This document shows, in pieces, positions 1-12,277 of a DNA stretch of 64,000 nt. Each line of letters opens with the position of its first letter. Position 1 is the first letter of the stretch. The DNA is taken from NCBI RefSeq assembly GCF_017599305.1, contig NZ_JAGFWR010000001.1, positions 310,001 through 374,000 on the forward strand, in the 5' to 3' direction. The notes below the pieces were generated by a model that was not told the DNA's origin, did not search any database, and saw only the letters and a program-made list of their open reading frames with translations. This DNA comes from Micromonospora antibiotica (GTDB lineage: Bacteria > Actinomycetota > Actinomycetes > Mycobacteriales > Micromonosporaceae). A program made the translations under genes and the position numbers.

Positions 1-239
1 GCGTGTTGACTGCGAAGATCACCGAGCGCCGCGGTGGTCTGGTCGGCGCGGTCGTGATCGACCCGGACGACGAGCTGTTCGCGATCACCAGCAACGGCGG
101 CGTCATCCGGACTCCGGTGAAGCCTGTACGCCGTACCCGTGACCGGAACACAATGGGGGTCAAGCTGATGGACCTCCCGGACGGCGTGACTATCGTGGCG
201 ATTGCTCGCAATGCCGACGAGCCTGACGAACAGGACTAG
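1..239 (+). CDS. gyrA: DNA gyrase subunit A, C-terminal end (5' truncated by window edge)
   Basis: Only the last 79 or so residues are present. They match the final blade of the GyrA C-terminal beta-pinwheel, which wraps DNA during supercoiling by the GyrA2GyrB2 complex: a segment reading GGLVGAVVIDPDDELF, the strand ITSNGGVIRTPV, then RNTMGVKLM and an acidic tail ending DEPDEQD. The reading frame is open from base 3, so the visible GTG/TTG codons are internal and not the start. The next gene begins 4 bases after the stop, as in other actinobacteria where the DUF3566 gene follows gyrA directly. The identification rests on a short fragment but is supported by this order. Confidence 0.93.
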   Translation, partial: VLTAKITERRGGLVGAVVIDPDDELFAITSNGGVIRTPVKPVRRTRDRNTMGVKLMDLPDGVTIVAIARNADEPDEQD

Positions 240-243
240 TTGA

Positions 244-1152
244 ATGACGGAGACACAGGCGAAGTCGGGGAACAAGGGGACCTCGGCCACCCCGGTCGAC
301 GAGGAGGCCGCCAAGAGCGGCACAACCCCCGCCGGCCGCGCCGCGGTGGGCCGGGCGACCGTCCCCGCCGACGCGCCTGCCCCGAAGTTCACCCGGGCAC
401 CCGGCATGGCACCGCCGCCGGACAAGCCGGGTGAGGACTCGGGGACGACCGAGCAACCCCAGCCGACGGGCACCGACGCGCCGTCCTCCGCCACCCAGCC
501 GGTGGCCACCACGGCCAGGTCGAGCAACACGACACAGCCGATCTCACTGGGGGCAGCCGCCTCCCCGTCCACGACCGGCACCCAGCCGAAGATCGGCGGC
601 GGGTTCCGGCCGTCCCCGGACACCGGGCGTACCGGCGCGGGCGGGGGCGCGGGTAACACCCGGCCGGCCAACGGCGGTGGGCTGCCACCGGGCCTCGGTG
701 GCCCGGCGGCCGTCGGAGCCGCCCGGGTGGGTGACGCGGTACGCGCCGCGCGTACCTCGGTCAGTTCCGCTGCCTCCCGGGGGCCGCGCCGCGCCCGGCT
801 GAACCTCAAGCGGATCGACCCGTGGTCCGTGATGAAGTTCGCTTTCGCGGTCTCCGTCGTCCTGTTCATCGTGGTGGTCGTGGCGACCTCGGTGCTCTAT
901 CTCGCGCTGGACGCGATGGGTGTCTTCCAGAGCGTCAACGACAGCTTGACTGACCTGGTCAGCGCGAGCGGCGGGCAGGGCGCCGACGGTGGCTTCCAGA
1001 TCACCGCCAAGGGCGTCATCCTCACCTCCGCCCTGATCGGGCTGGTCAACGTGGTGCTGTTCACCGCGCTGGCCACCCTCGGCGCGTTCGTCTACAACGT
1101 CTGTGCCGACCTGGTCGGCGGGATCGAGTTGACGCTCGCCGAGCGCGACTGA
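244..1152 (+). CDS. DUF3566 membrane protein (gyrA-linked)
   Basis: 302 residues. The first ~190 are low-complexity, rich in Pro, Ala, Gly and Thr and probably disordered and cytoplasmic. The C-terminal ~110 residues are the DUF3566 domain: an RIDPWSVMKFAF entry motif, a first membrane helix (about 196-222), a loop with a predicted short amphipathic stretch, and a second membrane helix (about 260-288). It is the counterpart of the protein found right after gyrA in M. tuberculosis (Rv0007). Its role is unsettled; involvement in envelope or growth processes is only inferred from conserved position. ATG chosen 4 bases after gyrA. A strong terminator follows at 1161. Confidence 0.9.
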   Translation: MTETQAKSGNKGTSATPVDEEAAKSGTTPAGRAAVGRATVPADAPAPKFTRAPGMAPPPDKPGEDSGTTEQPQPTGTDAPSSATQPVATTARSSNTTQPISLGAAASPSTTGTQPKIGGGFRPSPDTGRTGAGGGAGNTRPANGGGLPPGLGGPAAVGAARVGDAVRAARTSVSSAASRGPRRARLNLKRIDPWSVMKFAFAVSVVLFIVVVVATSVLYLALDAMGVFQSVNDSLTDLVSASGGQGADGGFQITAKGVILTSALIGLVNVVLFTALATLGAFVYNVCADLVGGIELTLAERD

Positions 1153-1160
1153 TTCGACCC

Positions 1161-1198
1161 GACGCCGGGGTGCCGCCTACCGCGGTCACCCCGGCGTC
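1161..1198 (+). terminator. Rho-independent terminator after the gyrA/DUF3566 unit
   Basis: Perfect 12-bp inverted repeat GACGCCGGGGTG / CACCCCGGCGTC (1161-1172 and 1187-1198) with a smaller CCGC/GCGG helix inside, followed by GTGCTTT. It lies 8 bases after the DUF3566 stop. The 244 bases from here to the tRNA show no convincing gene. Confidence 0.75.
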
Positions 1199-1442
1199 GT
1201 GCTTTCCCACCCACCCGCCCACCACCAGCCGTCCCCGCCCCTCGCTCCCGGGGGGATGCGGCGGTGTGGGAGCCGCTCCGCTGCCGCTGCGGCGGGGTTG
1301 GAGGGGAGTTCCGATCGCCCGACCGGGGTAAACGGCTCGCCCCGATCAGGGGTGGCCGGTACGGTCGGGAAGGCGCGGGCGCACCGGCCACCCCGATTTG
1401 GGAGCGGACGATGCGATGGGTTAACCTTGCTCGTCGCTACGC

Positions 1443-1516
1443 GGGGCTATAGCTCAGTCGGTTAGAGCGCAGAGCTGATAACTCTGAGGTCGCTGGTTCG
1501 ATTCCAGCTAGCCCCA
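1443..1516 (+). tRNA. tRNA-Ile (anticodon GAT)
   Basis: Full cloverleaf: acceptor GGGGCTA (1443-1449) pairs with TAGCCCC (1509-1515), D stem GCTC/GAGC, anticodon stem CAGAG/CTCTG with loop CTGATAA (anticodon GAT at 1477-1479), T arm GCTGG-TTCGATT-CCAGC, discriminator A1516. CCA is not fully encoded (CCG follows). Same position as ileT after gyrA in mycobacteria. Confidence 0.97.
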
Positions 1517-1565
1517 CCGCACACAGTTCCGGCGAGCAGTCGAGTCGAGCGCGAGGGGTCGCCCC

Positions 1566-1694
1566 ATGTTCAAGAAGCTGCTGTTCCTGGTCGGCATCAT
1601 CGGTGTCGCCGCCGTGGTGGCCAAGAAGGTCAAGGCTTCCAACGACGAGCGCGCCCTCTGGCACGAGGCGACCACCTCGCCCGACCTGCGCTGA
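1566..1694 (+). CDS. Tiny DLW-39-like membrane protein between the two tRNAs
   Basis: 42 residues starting MFKKLLFLVG: a single hydrophobic helix (about residues 4-19), a Lys-rich patch (KKVK), then DERALWHEATTSPDL. Size, the location between the Ile and Ala tRNA genes near gyrA, and the acidic-Leu-Trp tail match the actinobacterial DLW-39 family, named for a conserved D-L-W; here the residue before LW is Ala. Function unknown. The start is ATG; a GA-rich sequence (GAGCGCGAGGGG) lies just upstream. It is missed by most length cut-offs, so conservation of position is the main support. Confidence 0.7.
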   Translation: MFKKLLFLVGIIGVAAVVAKKVKASNDERALWHEATTSPDLR

Positions 1695-1736
1695 CCGGTC
1701 CGGCTCCGGCCAGCACCCGGCGGCCCGGCCCGCCCG

Positions 1737-1812
1737 GGGGCCCTAGCTCAACTGGCAGAGCACTGCCTTTGCAAGGCAGGGGTTAGGGGTTCGAGTCCCC
1801 TGGGCTCCACCA
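1737..1812 (+). tRNA. tRNA-Ala (anticodon TGC)
   Basis: Acceptor GGGGCCC (1737-1743) pairs with GGGCTCC (1802-1808) and includes the G3-U70 wobble that identifies tRNA-Ala. D stem GCTC/GAGC, anticodon stem CTGCC/GGCAG with loop TTTGCAA (TGC at 1770-1772), T arm AGGGG-TTCGAGT-CCCCT, discriminator A1809 and an encoded CCA (1810-1812). A decayed gene follows within 25 bases, so the 3' end could be a used integration site. Confidence 0.97.
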
Positions 1813-1834
1813 GCATCACCCTTGACCAGGCGTC

Positions 1835-2222
1835 ATGGCCCGTGAAGATCAACAGGTGTCCGGTGGGCACAGAACCGTGCTGGGCCATCTGGGCGTCGAG
1901 GTGTCCACCACCGGGGAGGTCGACGCCGCCGCTCGACGCCTCACCGCATCAGGCCTGATCACCCTGGAGAAGAACAGCACCGAGTGCTGCTACGCCCCTG
2001 CAAAACAAGGTCTGGGTACGCGGCCCCAGCGACGAGCCCTGGCACGTCCACACCGTCAAAGCCGACTCCGACCACCTGGAAAAGGTCAGCGCGAGCGCCT
2101 GCCGCACCCCTGCCACCCCGGGCTCCGGTGAGAAGTCCGGCGACGGCGCCAGGGCACCCACCACGACCGTCTGCCCTGGCGACGGGGTGTGTAGGCGCAG
2201 TCATCCCGTCCGGACGACATGA
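1835..2222 (+). pseudogene. Frameshifted, N-truncated remnant of ArsI/CadI-type glyoxalase-fold protein
   Basis: Two adjacent frames together give the C-terminal half of an ArsI/CadI family protein, the cadmium/arsenic-induced vicinal-oxygen-chelate (glyoxalase-like) enzyme. Frame 1 (1835-~1995) reads HLGVEVSTTGEVDAAARRL...TECCYA, including the paired Cys of the family. After a run of four C at 1995-1998 the frame shifts by one and continues QNKVWVRGPSDEPWHVHTV to a stop at 2220-2222. Deleting one C restores one frame through CCYALQNKVWV. The N-terminal half (about 60 residues with the first metal-binding His) is absent and the 5' side runs into tRNA-Ala. The family's Cys-rich tail is partly degraded. 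Most likely decayed acquired DNA; a sequencing indel would explain the frameshift but not the missing half. Confidence 0.7.
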
Positions 2223-2324
2223 CGATCCCGAGAGCACGTGCAGTGTGCTCGGGTGAACAGTCGTGCCCGATAGCCGGCGAACCGTGGTGGCTGCGGATCA
2301 CTCCGACGTCTGCCACCCTGAGCT

Positions 2325-2660
2325 GTGCTGATTTACAAGATCCTGCTGCCCGCCGAGTGGGCCGGATTCGAGGCCGCCGGCCGCTTCGACGGCTCGCCGC
2401 TCGACCACAGCAGCGGTTTCATCCACTGCTCCTCGCGTGAGCAGGTGGCCGCGACCGCGCTGCGGTTCTTCGCGCAGGAGCCGACGCTCGTGGTCGCCGC
2501 TCTCGACACCCGGCTGCTCGGTGCGGCGGTGCGCTGGGAGGACGCCCCCGACGGTGGGCCCTTCCCGCACGTCTACGCGGCACTGCCGATCGACGCCGTG
2601 GTCACCGTCCACCGAGTGGCGGGGGCGTCGTCGGTGGACGATGCGATACCGCAGGCCTAG
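2325..2660 (+). CDS. DUF952 family protein
   Basis: 111 residues, the usual length of this compact family. Motifs: MLIYKILLPAEW at the start, then DHSSGFIHCSSREQV, the conserved FIHCS signature, and a PFPHVYAALP strand near the end. The fold is related to the ADP-ribosyl-glyoxalase-like DUF952 group, but its substrate is unknown. GTG start chosen because it puts the family's first strand at residue 2. It stands alone, with a hairpin at 2676 immediately after it and a decayed gene before it, so it is probably transcribed on its own. Confidence 0.85.
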   Translation: MLIYKILLPAEWAGFEAAGRFDGSPLDHSSGFIHCSSREQVAATALRFFAQEPTLVVAALDTRLLGAAVRWEDAPDGGPFPHVYAALPIDAVVTVHRVAGASSVDDAIPQA

Positions 2661-2675
2661 CTTGGTGATCGGGCC

Positions 2676-2694
2676 ACCGGAGCGTGGCTCCGGT
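2676..2694 (+). terminator. Hairpin after the DUF952 gene
   Basis: Perfect 8-bp inverted repeat ACCGGAGC-GTG-GCTCCGGT, 16 bases after the stop, with no T-run. It sits between converging genes and could serve both strands. Confidence 0.45.
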
Positions 2695-2881
2695 CAGGAC
2701 CGGCAGCCAACCGGGTCGAACACCGTTGCACCCTGCGCCGGAACACTGCCCGCCGGGCCGAGGTGGACCGACGGCGGCCCGGCGGTGAAGCTCCTGCCAC
2801 CAGTCGATGGCCACGGCTGACCCCGCCAGAACGGGTGGAGCTCCCGGCCACTCCGCACCTCCACGATGCGGGCGGACGTCC

Positions 2882-3643
2882 TCAGTCGACGGAGCCCCGG
2901 GCCTGACGCAACAGCGCGAGCAGACCGTGGCCGTCCTCGATCCGGGCGTCAGGAACGACGGCGGGTTGCGGGGGTTCCCGGTCGGTGCGCGGGGAACGCA
3001 TCAGGATCGCCGCTCCCGCGCCGGCCCGGCGGGCACCCTCGACGTCCCGGCCGAGAGTGTCGCCGACGAACCAGCAGCGGTCGATCGGCACCCCGACGGC
3101 GTCTGCCGCCAGCAGCGCCAGTCGCGGGTTGGGCTTCCGGGGGCCAGCCTCGTCGCTGTAGAGCTGGGCGGCGAACGAACCGGCGAGCCCGACAGCGGCG
3201 AGGAAGTCCCGGTGCGCGGCACCGCAGAGGGTGTTGCTCACCACGGCCAGCGGAAGGCCCGCCGCGGTGGCCGCCCGGAGCGCCTCGGGGATCCCCGGGC
3301 GCACCGCCCAGTCCGCCCGCCACGTCCAGGCGTACGACAGGGGGGTCGCCTCACGGTCGACGGCGTCGCGGGCCGGTCCGGGCCACGAGCCGGTGACGAA
3401 CTCCGCCCAGACCCGGGAGTGGGACAGCTCCACCGGGTCGGCTGTCCGGCCCGCGTCGTCACGCCAGGCCGAGTAGCGTCGTGCGCCTTCGGTCAGGTCG
3501 GCGGCGATCTGTTGGTCCGCCACCACGCCACCGACGAGCTGGGACAGCCGCCGGACAAGTTCCGGTGGAGCGGGTGGCTGCGGAGGCGCGTCGGCCAGGA
3601 CGCCACCGAAGTCCAGCAGGAGGGCGCGCGGCGAGCGGAGCAT
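2882..3643 (-). CDS. HAD-superfamily hydrolase
   Basis: 253 residues. HAD motifs in order: LLLDFGGVL (motif I, nucleophile Asp11; the +2 position is Gly instead of the usual Asp), a long helical cap, VVSNTLCG (motif II), GPRKPNPRL (motif III Lys) and WFVGDTLGRDVEGA (motif IV acids). It is a subfamily IA enzyme, probably a phosphatase or dehalogenase-like hydrolase of a small cytosolic substrate; loss of the +2 Asp makes classical phosphatase activity less certain. Met at 3643 is chosen because the DFGG motif normally lies ~10 residues in; a longer frame exists to 3742 but is Arg/Pro-rich without family character. 294 bases upstream carry no supported gene. Confidence 0.85.
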   Translation of the reverse strand: MLRSPRALLLDFGGVLADAPPQPPAPPELVRRLSQLVGGVVADQQIAADLTEGARRYSAWRDDAGRTADPVELSHSRVWAEFVTGSWPGPARDAVDREATPLSYAWTWRADWAVRPGIPEALRAATAAGLPLAVVSNTLCGAAHRDFLAAVGLAGSFAAQLYSDEAGPRKPNPRLALLAADAVGVPIDRCWFVGDTLGRDVEGARRAGAGAAILMRSPRTDREPPQPAVVPDARIEDGHGLLALLRQARGSVD

Positions 3644-3937
3644 GCCCGCAATTCTCCCCCCACGAGACCGAACGCGCGGAACGGACCGGTTGGCACCCGA
3701 GCCCTGGCGTCGCGGCAACGGGGGGCAGTCGTGACCTACCACGCGGTCGCCGAGCTACGCGCCGCCGACCTCGGCTGGGCGCAGGAGGAGGACGACCTGC
3801 CGTCCGCCGGTGCGGAGCTGCGCAGTGACCCCACCCCGGCGCTCGCCTGCCGTCGCGGACGTCACCCCGCACGACCCTCGCGGGGACGACCGCCACCCGC
3901 ACCGGGCCAGGCCGGGGCGGCAGGCTAGCGTCGGGGT

Positions 3938-4927
3938 GTGACCACTGGCGCTCCCCGTGTCCTGCCCGCCGCGCACGGCATCGCCGAGGCCGCCGAGGTG
4001 CTGCGGGCCGGCGGCCTGGTGGCCTTCCCCACCGAAACGGTCTACGGGCTCGGCGCGAACGCGCTGGACGCCCGGGCCGCGGCGCGGATCTTCGAAGCGA
4101 AGGCCCGGCCCAGCTTCGATCCGCTGATCACCCACCTGGCTGACGCCACCGACCTGCCGGCGCTCGTCGGCGCGCTGCCCCCCACCGTCGCAGCGCTGGC
4201 CGAGCGGTTCTGGCCGGGACCGCTCACCCTGATCGTGGACCGGCCGGCCGTGATCCCGCCGATCGTCACCTCCGGTCTCGACACGATGGCCGTACGGGTG
4301 CCCGACGAGGCGTCCGCCCGCGCGTTGATCCGGGCCGCCGGAGTGCCCGTGGCCGCACCGAGTGCCAACCGGTTCGGGCAGCTCAGCCCCACCCGCGCCG
4401 AACACGTCGTCCGAGGGCTCGGTGCGGCGGTCGACGTGGTGCTCGACGGCGGCCCCACCCGGTGCGGAATCGAGTCGACCATCGTGGACGCGCGCGGCCC
4501 CCACCCGGTGGTGCTGCGGCTCGGGGCGCTCGCCATCGAGGAACTCGTCGCGGCGGTCGGCCCGGTGACCGTCCGGCAGGGCAGCTCCGGGCAGCCGGTC
4601 GCCCCGGGGACGTTGGCCGCGCACTACGCGCCGCGTACCCCGTTGCGGGTGGTGGCGGGCGCGGTGCCGGCACCGGCCGACGGGGTCCGACGGGGCTTCC
4701 TGGCCTTCCGGGAGGGCCCGGCGGCCGGTTACGCGGCGGTTGAGGTGCTGTCACCCGCCGGTGACGTGACCGAAGCGGCCGCCCGGCTCTTCGACGCGCT
4801 GCACCGGCTGGATGCGGCCGGGGTGACCGAGATCCTCGCCGAACCGGCCCCCGACGAGGGGGTCGGCCGGGCGATCAACGACCGGTTGGGCCGCGCCGCC
4901 GCCACCTGGTCCCCACCCGCACCCTGA
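3938..4927 (+). CDS. L-threonylcarbamoyladenylate synthase (Sua5/TsaC family, two-domain)
   Basis: 329 residues. Makes threonylcarbamoyl-AMP from threonine, bicarbonate and ATP, the first step of t6A37 formation in ANN-decoding tRNAs. The N-terminal YrdC domain (about 10-200) has GGLVAFPTETVYGLG, the KARPSFDPL substrate loop and the SANRFGQLSPT nucleotide-binding loop. The C-terminal ~110 residues form the Sua5 domain, entered by the linker PGTLAAHYAPRTPL. Length fits Sua5 rather than the short TsaC form. GTG start. No partner t6A genes are nearby; it is flanked by a HAD gene and the P-type ATPase gene, both on the opposite strand. Confidence 0.93.
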   Translation: MTTGAPRVLPAAHGIAEAAEVLRAGGLVAFPTETVYGLGANALDARAAARIFEAKARPSFDPLITHLADATDLPALVGALPPTVAALAERFWPGPLTLIVDRPAVIPPIVTSGLDTMAVRVPDEASARALIRAAGVPVAAPSANRFGQLSPTRAEHVVRGLGAAVDVVLDGGPTRCGIESTIVDARGPHPVVLRLGALAIEELVAAVGPVTVRQGSSGQPVAPGTLAAHYAPRTPLRVVAGAVPAPADGVRRGFLAFREGPAAGYAAVEVLSPAGDVTEAAARLFDALHRLDAAGVTEILAEPAPDEGVGRAINDRLGRAAATWSPPAP

Positions 4928-4968
4928 CCCCGGGCACATCCCCACGGCCAGCCACGCACATTAAGCAT

Positions 4969-5044
4969 GTAGTGGTCACTCGGCTGGCGGCGAGCCGCGC
5001 AACAACAAGGAAGTAGTGGTCATTCAGCCGCAGGATGCCACTAC
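4969..5044. repeat. Three copies of a TAGTGG motif between tsaC-like and ATPase genes
   Basis: GTAGTGGTCACTC (4969-) and GTAGTGGTCATTC (5013-) are direct repeats 44 bases apart; CCACTAC (5038-5044) is the inverted copy and can pair with the second. The stretch is less GC-rich than its surroundings. It lies between converging genes, so it may be a terminator or a small repeat rather than an operator. Confidence 0.4.
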
Positions 5045-5133
5045 ATCGTGGTTCGAGCACGATCTTGCGGTGGCGGCGGGCAGGCGGCGGGCGCTGGCGG
5101 CGGGCGGGCAGCGGCGGGCGGGTGGCGGCGGGG

Positions 5134-9537
<4,404 letters not shown>

Positions 9538-9738
9538 CGAGGCGTACGGCCGATGCGTCGGCCCCGCCCACTGCCGCCGTACGCCATCGTGCCTCCCGCG
9601 TTCGTCAGGCGGCCTGGCTTCCCGGCACCGCGTCCGTTATGCCCCCCGGGTGGGGGAAGTTTCCGCCGGTGGCGGGGCATGGACGGCGGTGCCGGTGGAA
9701 TCCGGCTGACGATCCGACGAGTCGGCAGGGAGGCCGGG

Positions 9739-9999
9739 ATGAGCACGATCACGCGTCACCTCAGTGGCAGTCACGAGATGGTCCGCGCGTACACCCGACG
9801 GGTGGAGGTGCCGATGCTGGGCGAGGTGGCGGTGCCCCCGCCCGACAAGATCGCCTACTACGCCGGGTTGGGGGTGCTCGCCGCACTCCAGGTCATCGAG
9901 TGGCCGCTCGCCCTGGTGATCACCGCCGGTCACCTGCTCGCCGACCAGCACCTGTCGGGACTGGCCAAGGGGCTCGGGGAGGCCCTGGAGTCGGCGTGA
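9739..9999 (+). CDS. Small hypothetical protein with one hydrophobic segment
   Basis: 86 residues. An N-terminal polar part (MSTITRHLSGSHEMVRAYTR), then VPPPDKIAYYAGLGVLAALQVIEWPLALVITAGHL, a hydrophobic stretch at about 38-64 that could be one or two short membrane helices, and a C-terminal amphipathic tail. Start ATG with GGGAGG upstream; the open frame extends far upstream only because of the shadow of the ATPase gene. It is divergent from the giant P-type ATPase, and similar short proteins accompany such ATPases in actinobacteria, so an accessory or regulatory role is possible but unproven. Confidence 0.65.
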   Translation: MSTITRHLSGSHEMVRAYTRRVEVPMLGEVAVPPPDKIAYYAGLGVLAALQVIEWPLALVITAGHLLADQHLSGLAKGLGEALESA

Positions 10000-10018
10000 C
10001 GAGACCGGGCTCACCCTT

Positions 10019-10040
10019 GACCTGAACCAGGGTGCAGGTC
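10019..10040 (+). promoter_or_regulatory. Palindromic operator candidate before the MFS gene
   Basis: GACCTG (10019-10024) and CAGGTC (10035-10040) form a perfect inverted repeat with a 10-base spacer. It overlaps TTGACC (10017-10022), a plausible -35 element. A 12-codon open frame (10054-10092, MPDVPPRAGAVR) follows and its stop overlaps the MFS start as GTGA, which could couple translation. The binding regulator is unknown and no regulator gene is adjacent. Confidence 0.45.
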
Positions 10041-10088
10041 GCAGGCTGGGTCCATGCCTGACGTACCGCCCCGGGCCGGGGCCGTTCG

Positions 10089-11459
10089 GTGACCGCCACC
10101 CTCGCCCCGGCGGCCCGCCTCTACGATCCCCGGCTGCGGGCCATGACGGTGGGCAGCGTCGCCCTGGTGTCACTGCTCGCCTTCGAGGCGTTGGCGGTGG
10201 GCACCGCGATGCCCACGGTGGCCCGCGCGCTGGACGGGCTGGGTCTCTACGCGCTCGCCTTCGGCGGTTCGTTCGCCGCCGGGGTGCTGGCCATGGTGCT
10301 CTCCGGCATCTGGTGCGACGCCCGGGGGCCACGCGCCCCGATGTGGGGCGGGGTGGGACTGTTCGTCGTCGGGTTGCTCGTCGCCGGGAGCGCCGACGCG
10401 ATGGGCACCCTGGTGGTCGGTCGGGCGGTGCAGGGCTTCGGGTCCGGGCTGCTCTCCGTCGCGCTGTACGTGGTGGTCGGGCAGGCGTACCCGGAGCAGC
10501 TGCGGCGGCGGGTCTTCGCGGCGTTCGCGGCGGCGTGGGTCATCCCGTCGCTGGTCGGGCCGGCGGTGGCCGGGTTGATCGTGGAACACCTGGGCTGGCG
10601 GTGGGTCTTCCTCGCGGTGCCGGTGGTGGCGTTGCCGGCGGTGCTGCTGGTCGAGTCGGGACTGCGCACGCTCGCCCGGCCGACGCCGGCCGGGCCACCG
10701 GCGGGCGCGGTGGCCCGGATCGGCTGGGCGGCCGGGGCGGGGGTGAGCGCCGCACTGCTGCACCACGGCGGGCAGCAGCGCGGCGTGCCCGCCGTGATCC
10801 TGGTGGTGGTGGCCCTCACCGGCCTGGGGGTCTGTGCGCCCAGGCTGCTCCCGGCGGGGTTCCTGCGGGCCGCCCGGGGCCTGCCCACGGTGGTGGGGCT
10901 GCGCGGGTTGGCGGCGGCGGCGTTCGTCGGTGCGGAGGTGGTCATCCCGCTGATGCTGTCCCGGCAGCGGGGTTTCTCGCCGACCGCCGCCGGCCTGGTG
11001 CTGACCGTCGGCGCGCTGTCCTGGTCGGTGGGTTCCTGGCTCCAGGGTCGGTTGCCGGCGCCGCGTTCCTCGGCGACCCTGCCCCGGCTCGGCCTGGCCT
11101 GCGTGGCTGCGGGCACGGCCACGGTCACCCTGGCCGTGTGGCCGGCGGTGCCGGTGGCGGTCGGGGTGGCCGGGTGGGCGGTGGCGGGCCTGGGGATGGG
11201 TCTGGCGTACCCGTCGCTGTCGGTGTTGACCCTGGCCCTGTCGGCCCCCGACGAGCAGGGGCGCAACAGTTCGTCGTTGCAACTGGCCGACTCGCTGTTC
11301 ACCGCCACGGTGCTGGCGTTGACCGGTGCGGTGCTCGCCGCCGGGACGACGCCCGGCCCGGCCGGGTACGCGGGGACGCTCGCCGTGGCGGTGGGCTGTG
11401 CCCTGCTCGGCGCGGTGCTCGCCGGCCGGGTGGTGCCGGGCCGGGTGCGGGCCGCCTGA
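10089..11459 (+). CDS. MFS transporter (drug-efflux-like)
   Basis: 456 residues with about 12-14 membrane helices. The first helix is followed by the substrate-facing motif AVGTAMPTVARAL typical of drug:H+ antiporters (14-TM DHA2-like group); RAVQGFGSGLLSVALYVVVG is the RxxQGxGgg motif of helix 4, and ILSGIWCDARGPR gives the loop 2-3 DxxG/R signature. It probably exports a hydrophobic compound using the proton gradient; the substrate cannot be read from sequence. GTG start overlaps by 4 bases a short leader frame. A GAP-family membrane protein gene follows 50 bases later on the same strand. Confidence 0.88.
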   Translation: MTATLAPAARLYDPRLRAMTVGSVALVSLLAFEALAVGTAMPTVARALDGLGLYALAFGGSFAAGVLAMVLSGIWCDARGPRAPMWGGVGLFVVGLLVAGSADAMGTLVVGRAVQGFGSGLLSVALYVVVGQAYPEQLRRRVFAAFAAAWVIPSLVGPAVAGLIVEHLGWRWVFLAVPVVALPAVLLVESGLRTLARPTPAGPPAGAVARIGWAAGAGVSAALLHHGGQQRGVPAVILVVVALTGLGVCAPRLLPAGFLRAARGLPTVVGLRGLAAAAFVGAEVVIPLMLSRQRGFSPTAAGLVLTVGALSWSVGSWLQGRLPAPRSSATLPRLGLACVAAGTATVTLAVWPAVPVAVGVAGWAVAGLGMGLAYPSLSVLTLALSAPDEQGRNSSSLQLADSLFTATVLALTGAVLAAGTTPGPAGYAGTLAVAVGCALLGAVLAGRVVPGRVRAA

Positions 11460-11509
11460 TCCCTCGAATCCCGCCTGGTCGACCGGGGTGACCGGGAGGA
11501 TGGTGGGCG

Positions 11510-12151
11510 ATGAACTTCCTGACGATCCTGCCGATGGCCGTGGTGATGGTGGCCGGTACGCAGTTGGTGGCGGCGGTCTTCCTCGCCTCCGGCGACCGGC
11601 CCCGCCGGGCGTCGCTGGGGTTCCTGGCCGGTGCGGCGATCGTGGTGGTTGCCGGGACGACCCTCGCCTGGCTGGTGTTCCGGGTCGTCAAGGGCGCAGC
11701 CGGCGGTGGTGGGGGTGGTCGCCGCCAGGTCGAGACGGTCATCGACTGGGTGGTGCTGGGGCTGCTGGTGGTGTTGGCGGTGGTGGTGTTCGTCCGGCGG
11801 CACTCCTCCGGCGAGCCGACGTGGATGGGTCACCTCCAGCACGCCGGATTCGGGTACGCGCTCCGGCTGGGCCTGCTGCTCTTCGTGGTGATGCCCTCCG
11901 ACGACCTGACGATGGTGACGGTGGGGGCGAGCGCCGCCCGGCACGGCCTGCCGTGGTGGCACCTGGTGCCGTTCATGCTGCTGACCCTGCTGTTGCTGGC
12001 CCTGCCGCTGCTGGCGTTGCTGCTGCTCGGTGACCGGGCGGACCGGGTGCTGCCCCGGATGCGCGACTGGGCGGACCGGCACTCGTGGATCATCAGCGAG
12101 GCGGTGGTGGTGTTCTTCCTCGCGTTGACCGTGGTCGACCTGCTCACCTGA
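11510..12151 (+). CDS. GAP/SfLAP family integral membrane protein
   Basis: 213 residues with about six membrane helices and a Gly-rich cytoplasmic loop (GGGGGGRR) after the second. The terminal stretch VLPRMRDWADRHSWIISEAVV and the internal FVVMPSDDLTMVTVG match the mycobacterial GAP (Gap/Sap) family, which assists delivery of glycolipids such as glycopeptidolipid or sulfolipid-1 to the cell surface. No lipid-synthesis genes lie close by, so its cargo here is unknown. Start ATG after GGGAGGATGG. A hairpin at 12161 closes the unit. Confidence 0.78.
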   Translation: MNFLTILPMAVVMVAGTQLVAAVFLASGDRPRRASLGFLAGAAIVVVAGTTLAWLVFRVVKGAAGGGGGGRRQVETVIDWVVLGLLVVLAVVVFVRRHSSGEPTWMGHLQHAGFGYALRLGLLLFVVMPSDDLTMVTVGASAARHGLPWWHLVPFMLLTLLLLALPLLALLLLGDRADRVLPRMRDWADRHSWIISEAVVVFFLALTVVDLLT

Positions 12152-12160
12152 GGGCCGGGA

Positions 12161-12181
12161 CGCCCCGGGCCCGTCGGGGCG
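12161..12181 (+). terminator. Hairpin after the GAP-family gene
   Basis: CGCCCCG (12161-12167) and CGGGGCG (12175-12181) with a 7-base loop, 9 bases after the stop codon. No T-run, which is common for terminators in this GC range. Confidence 0.45.
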
Positions 12182-12277
12182 GTGTCACATTCCGGGTGGT
12201 CGACCCGTCAGCTGGTCGGCCCGTCAAGTGCTCTTCCCGCCGGGTCGGTTCGTCGGCGGTCGGTGGAGGGGGACGGG

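Noticed and set aside
1437..1664. 75-residue minus-strand frame across tRNA-Ile
   Set aside because: It includes AGIEPATSELSALRSNRLSYSP, the well-known false translation of a tRNA gene.
3731..3928. Possible 65-residue plus-strand gene starting VTYHAVAELRAADLGWAQ
   Set aside because: Only the first ~25 residues look protein-like; the rest is Arg/Pro-rich, there is no good ribosome-binding site and no family match.
2807..3928. 373-residue plus-strand open frame across the HAD gene
   Set aside because: Composition is a GC-rich shadow (Arg/Gly/Pro) of the minus-strand HAD gene, which carries all catalytic motifs.
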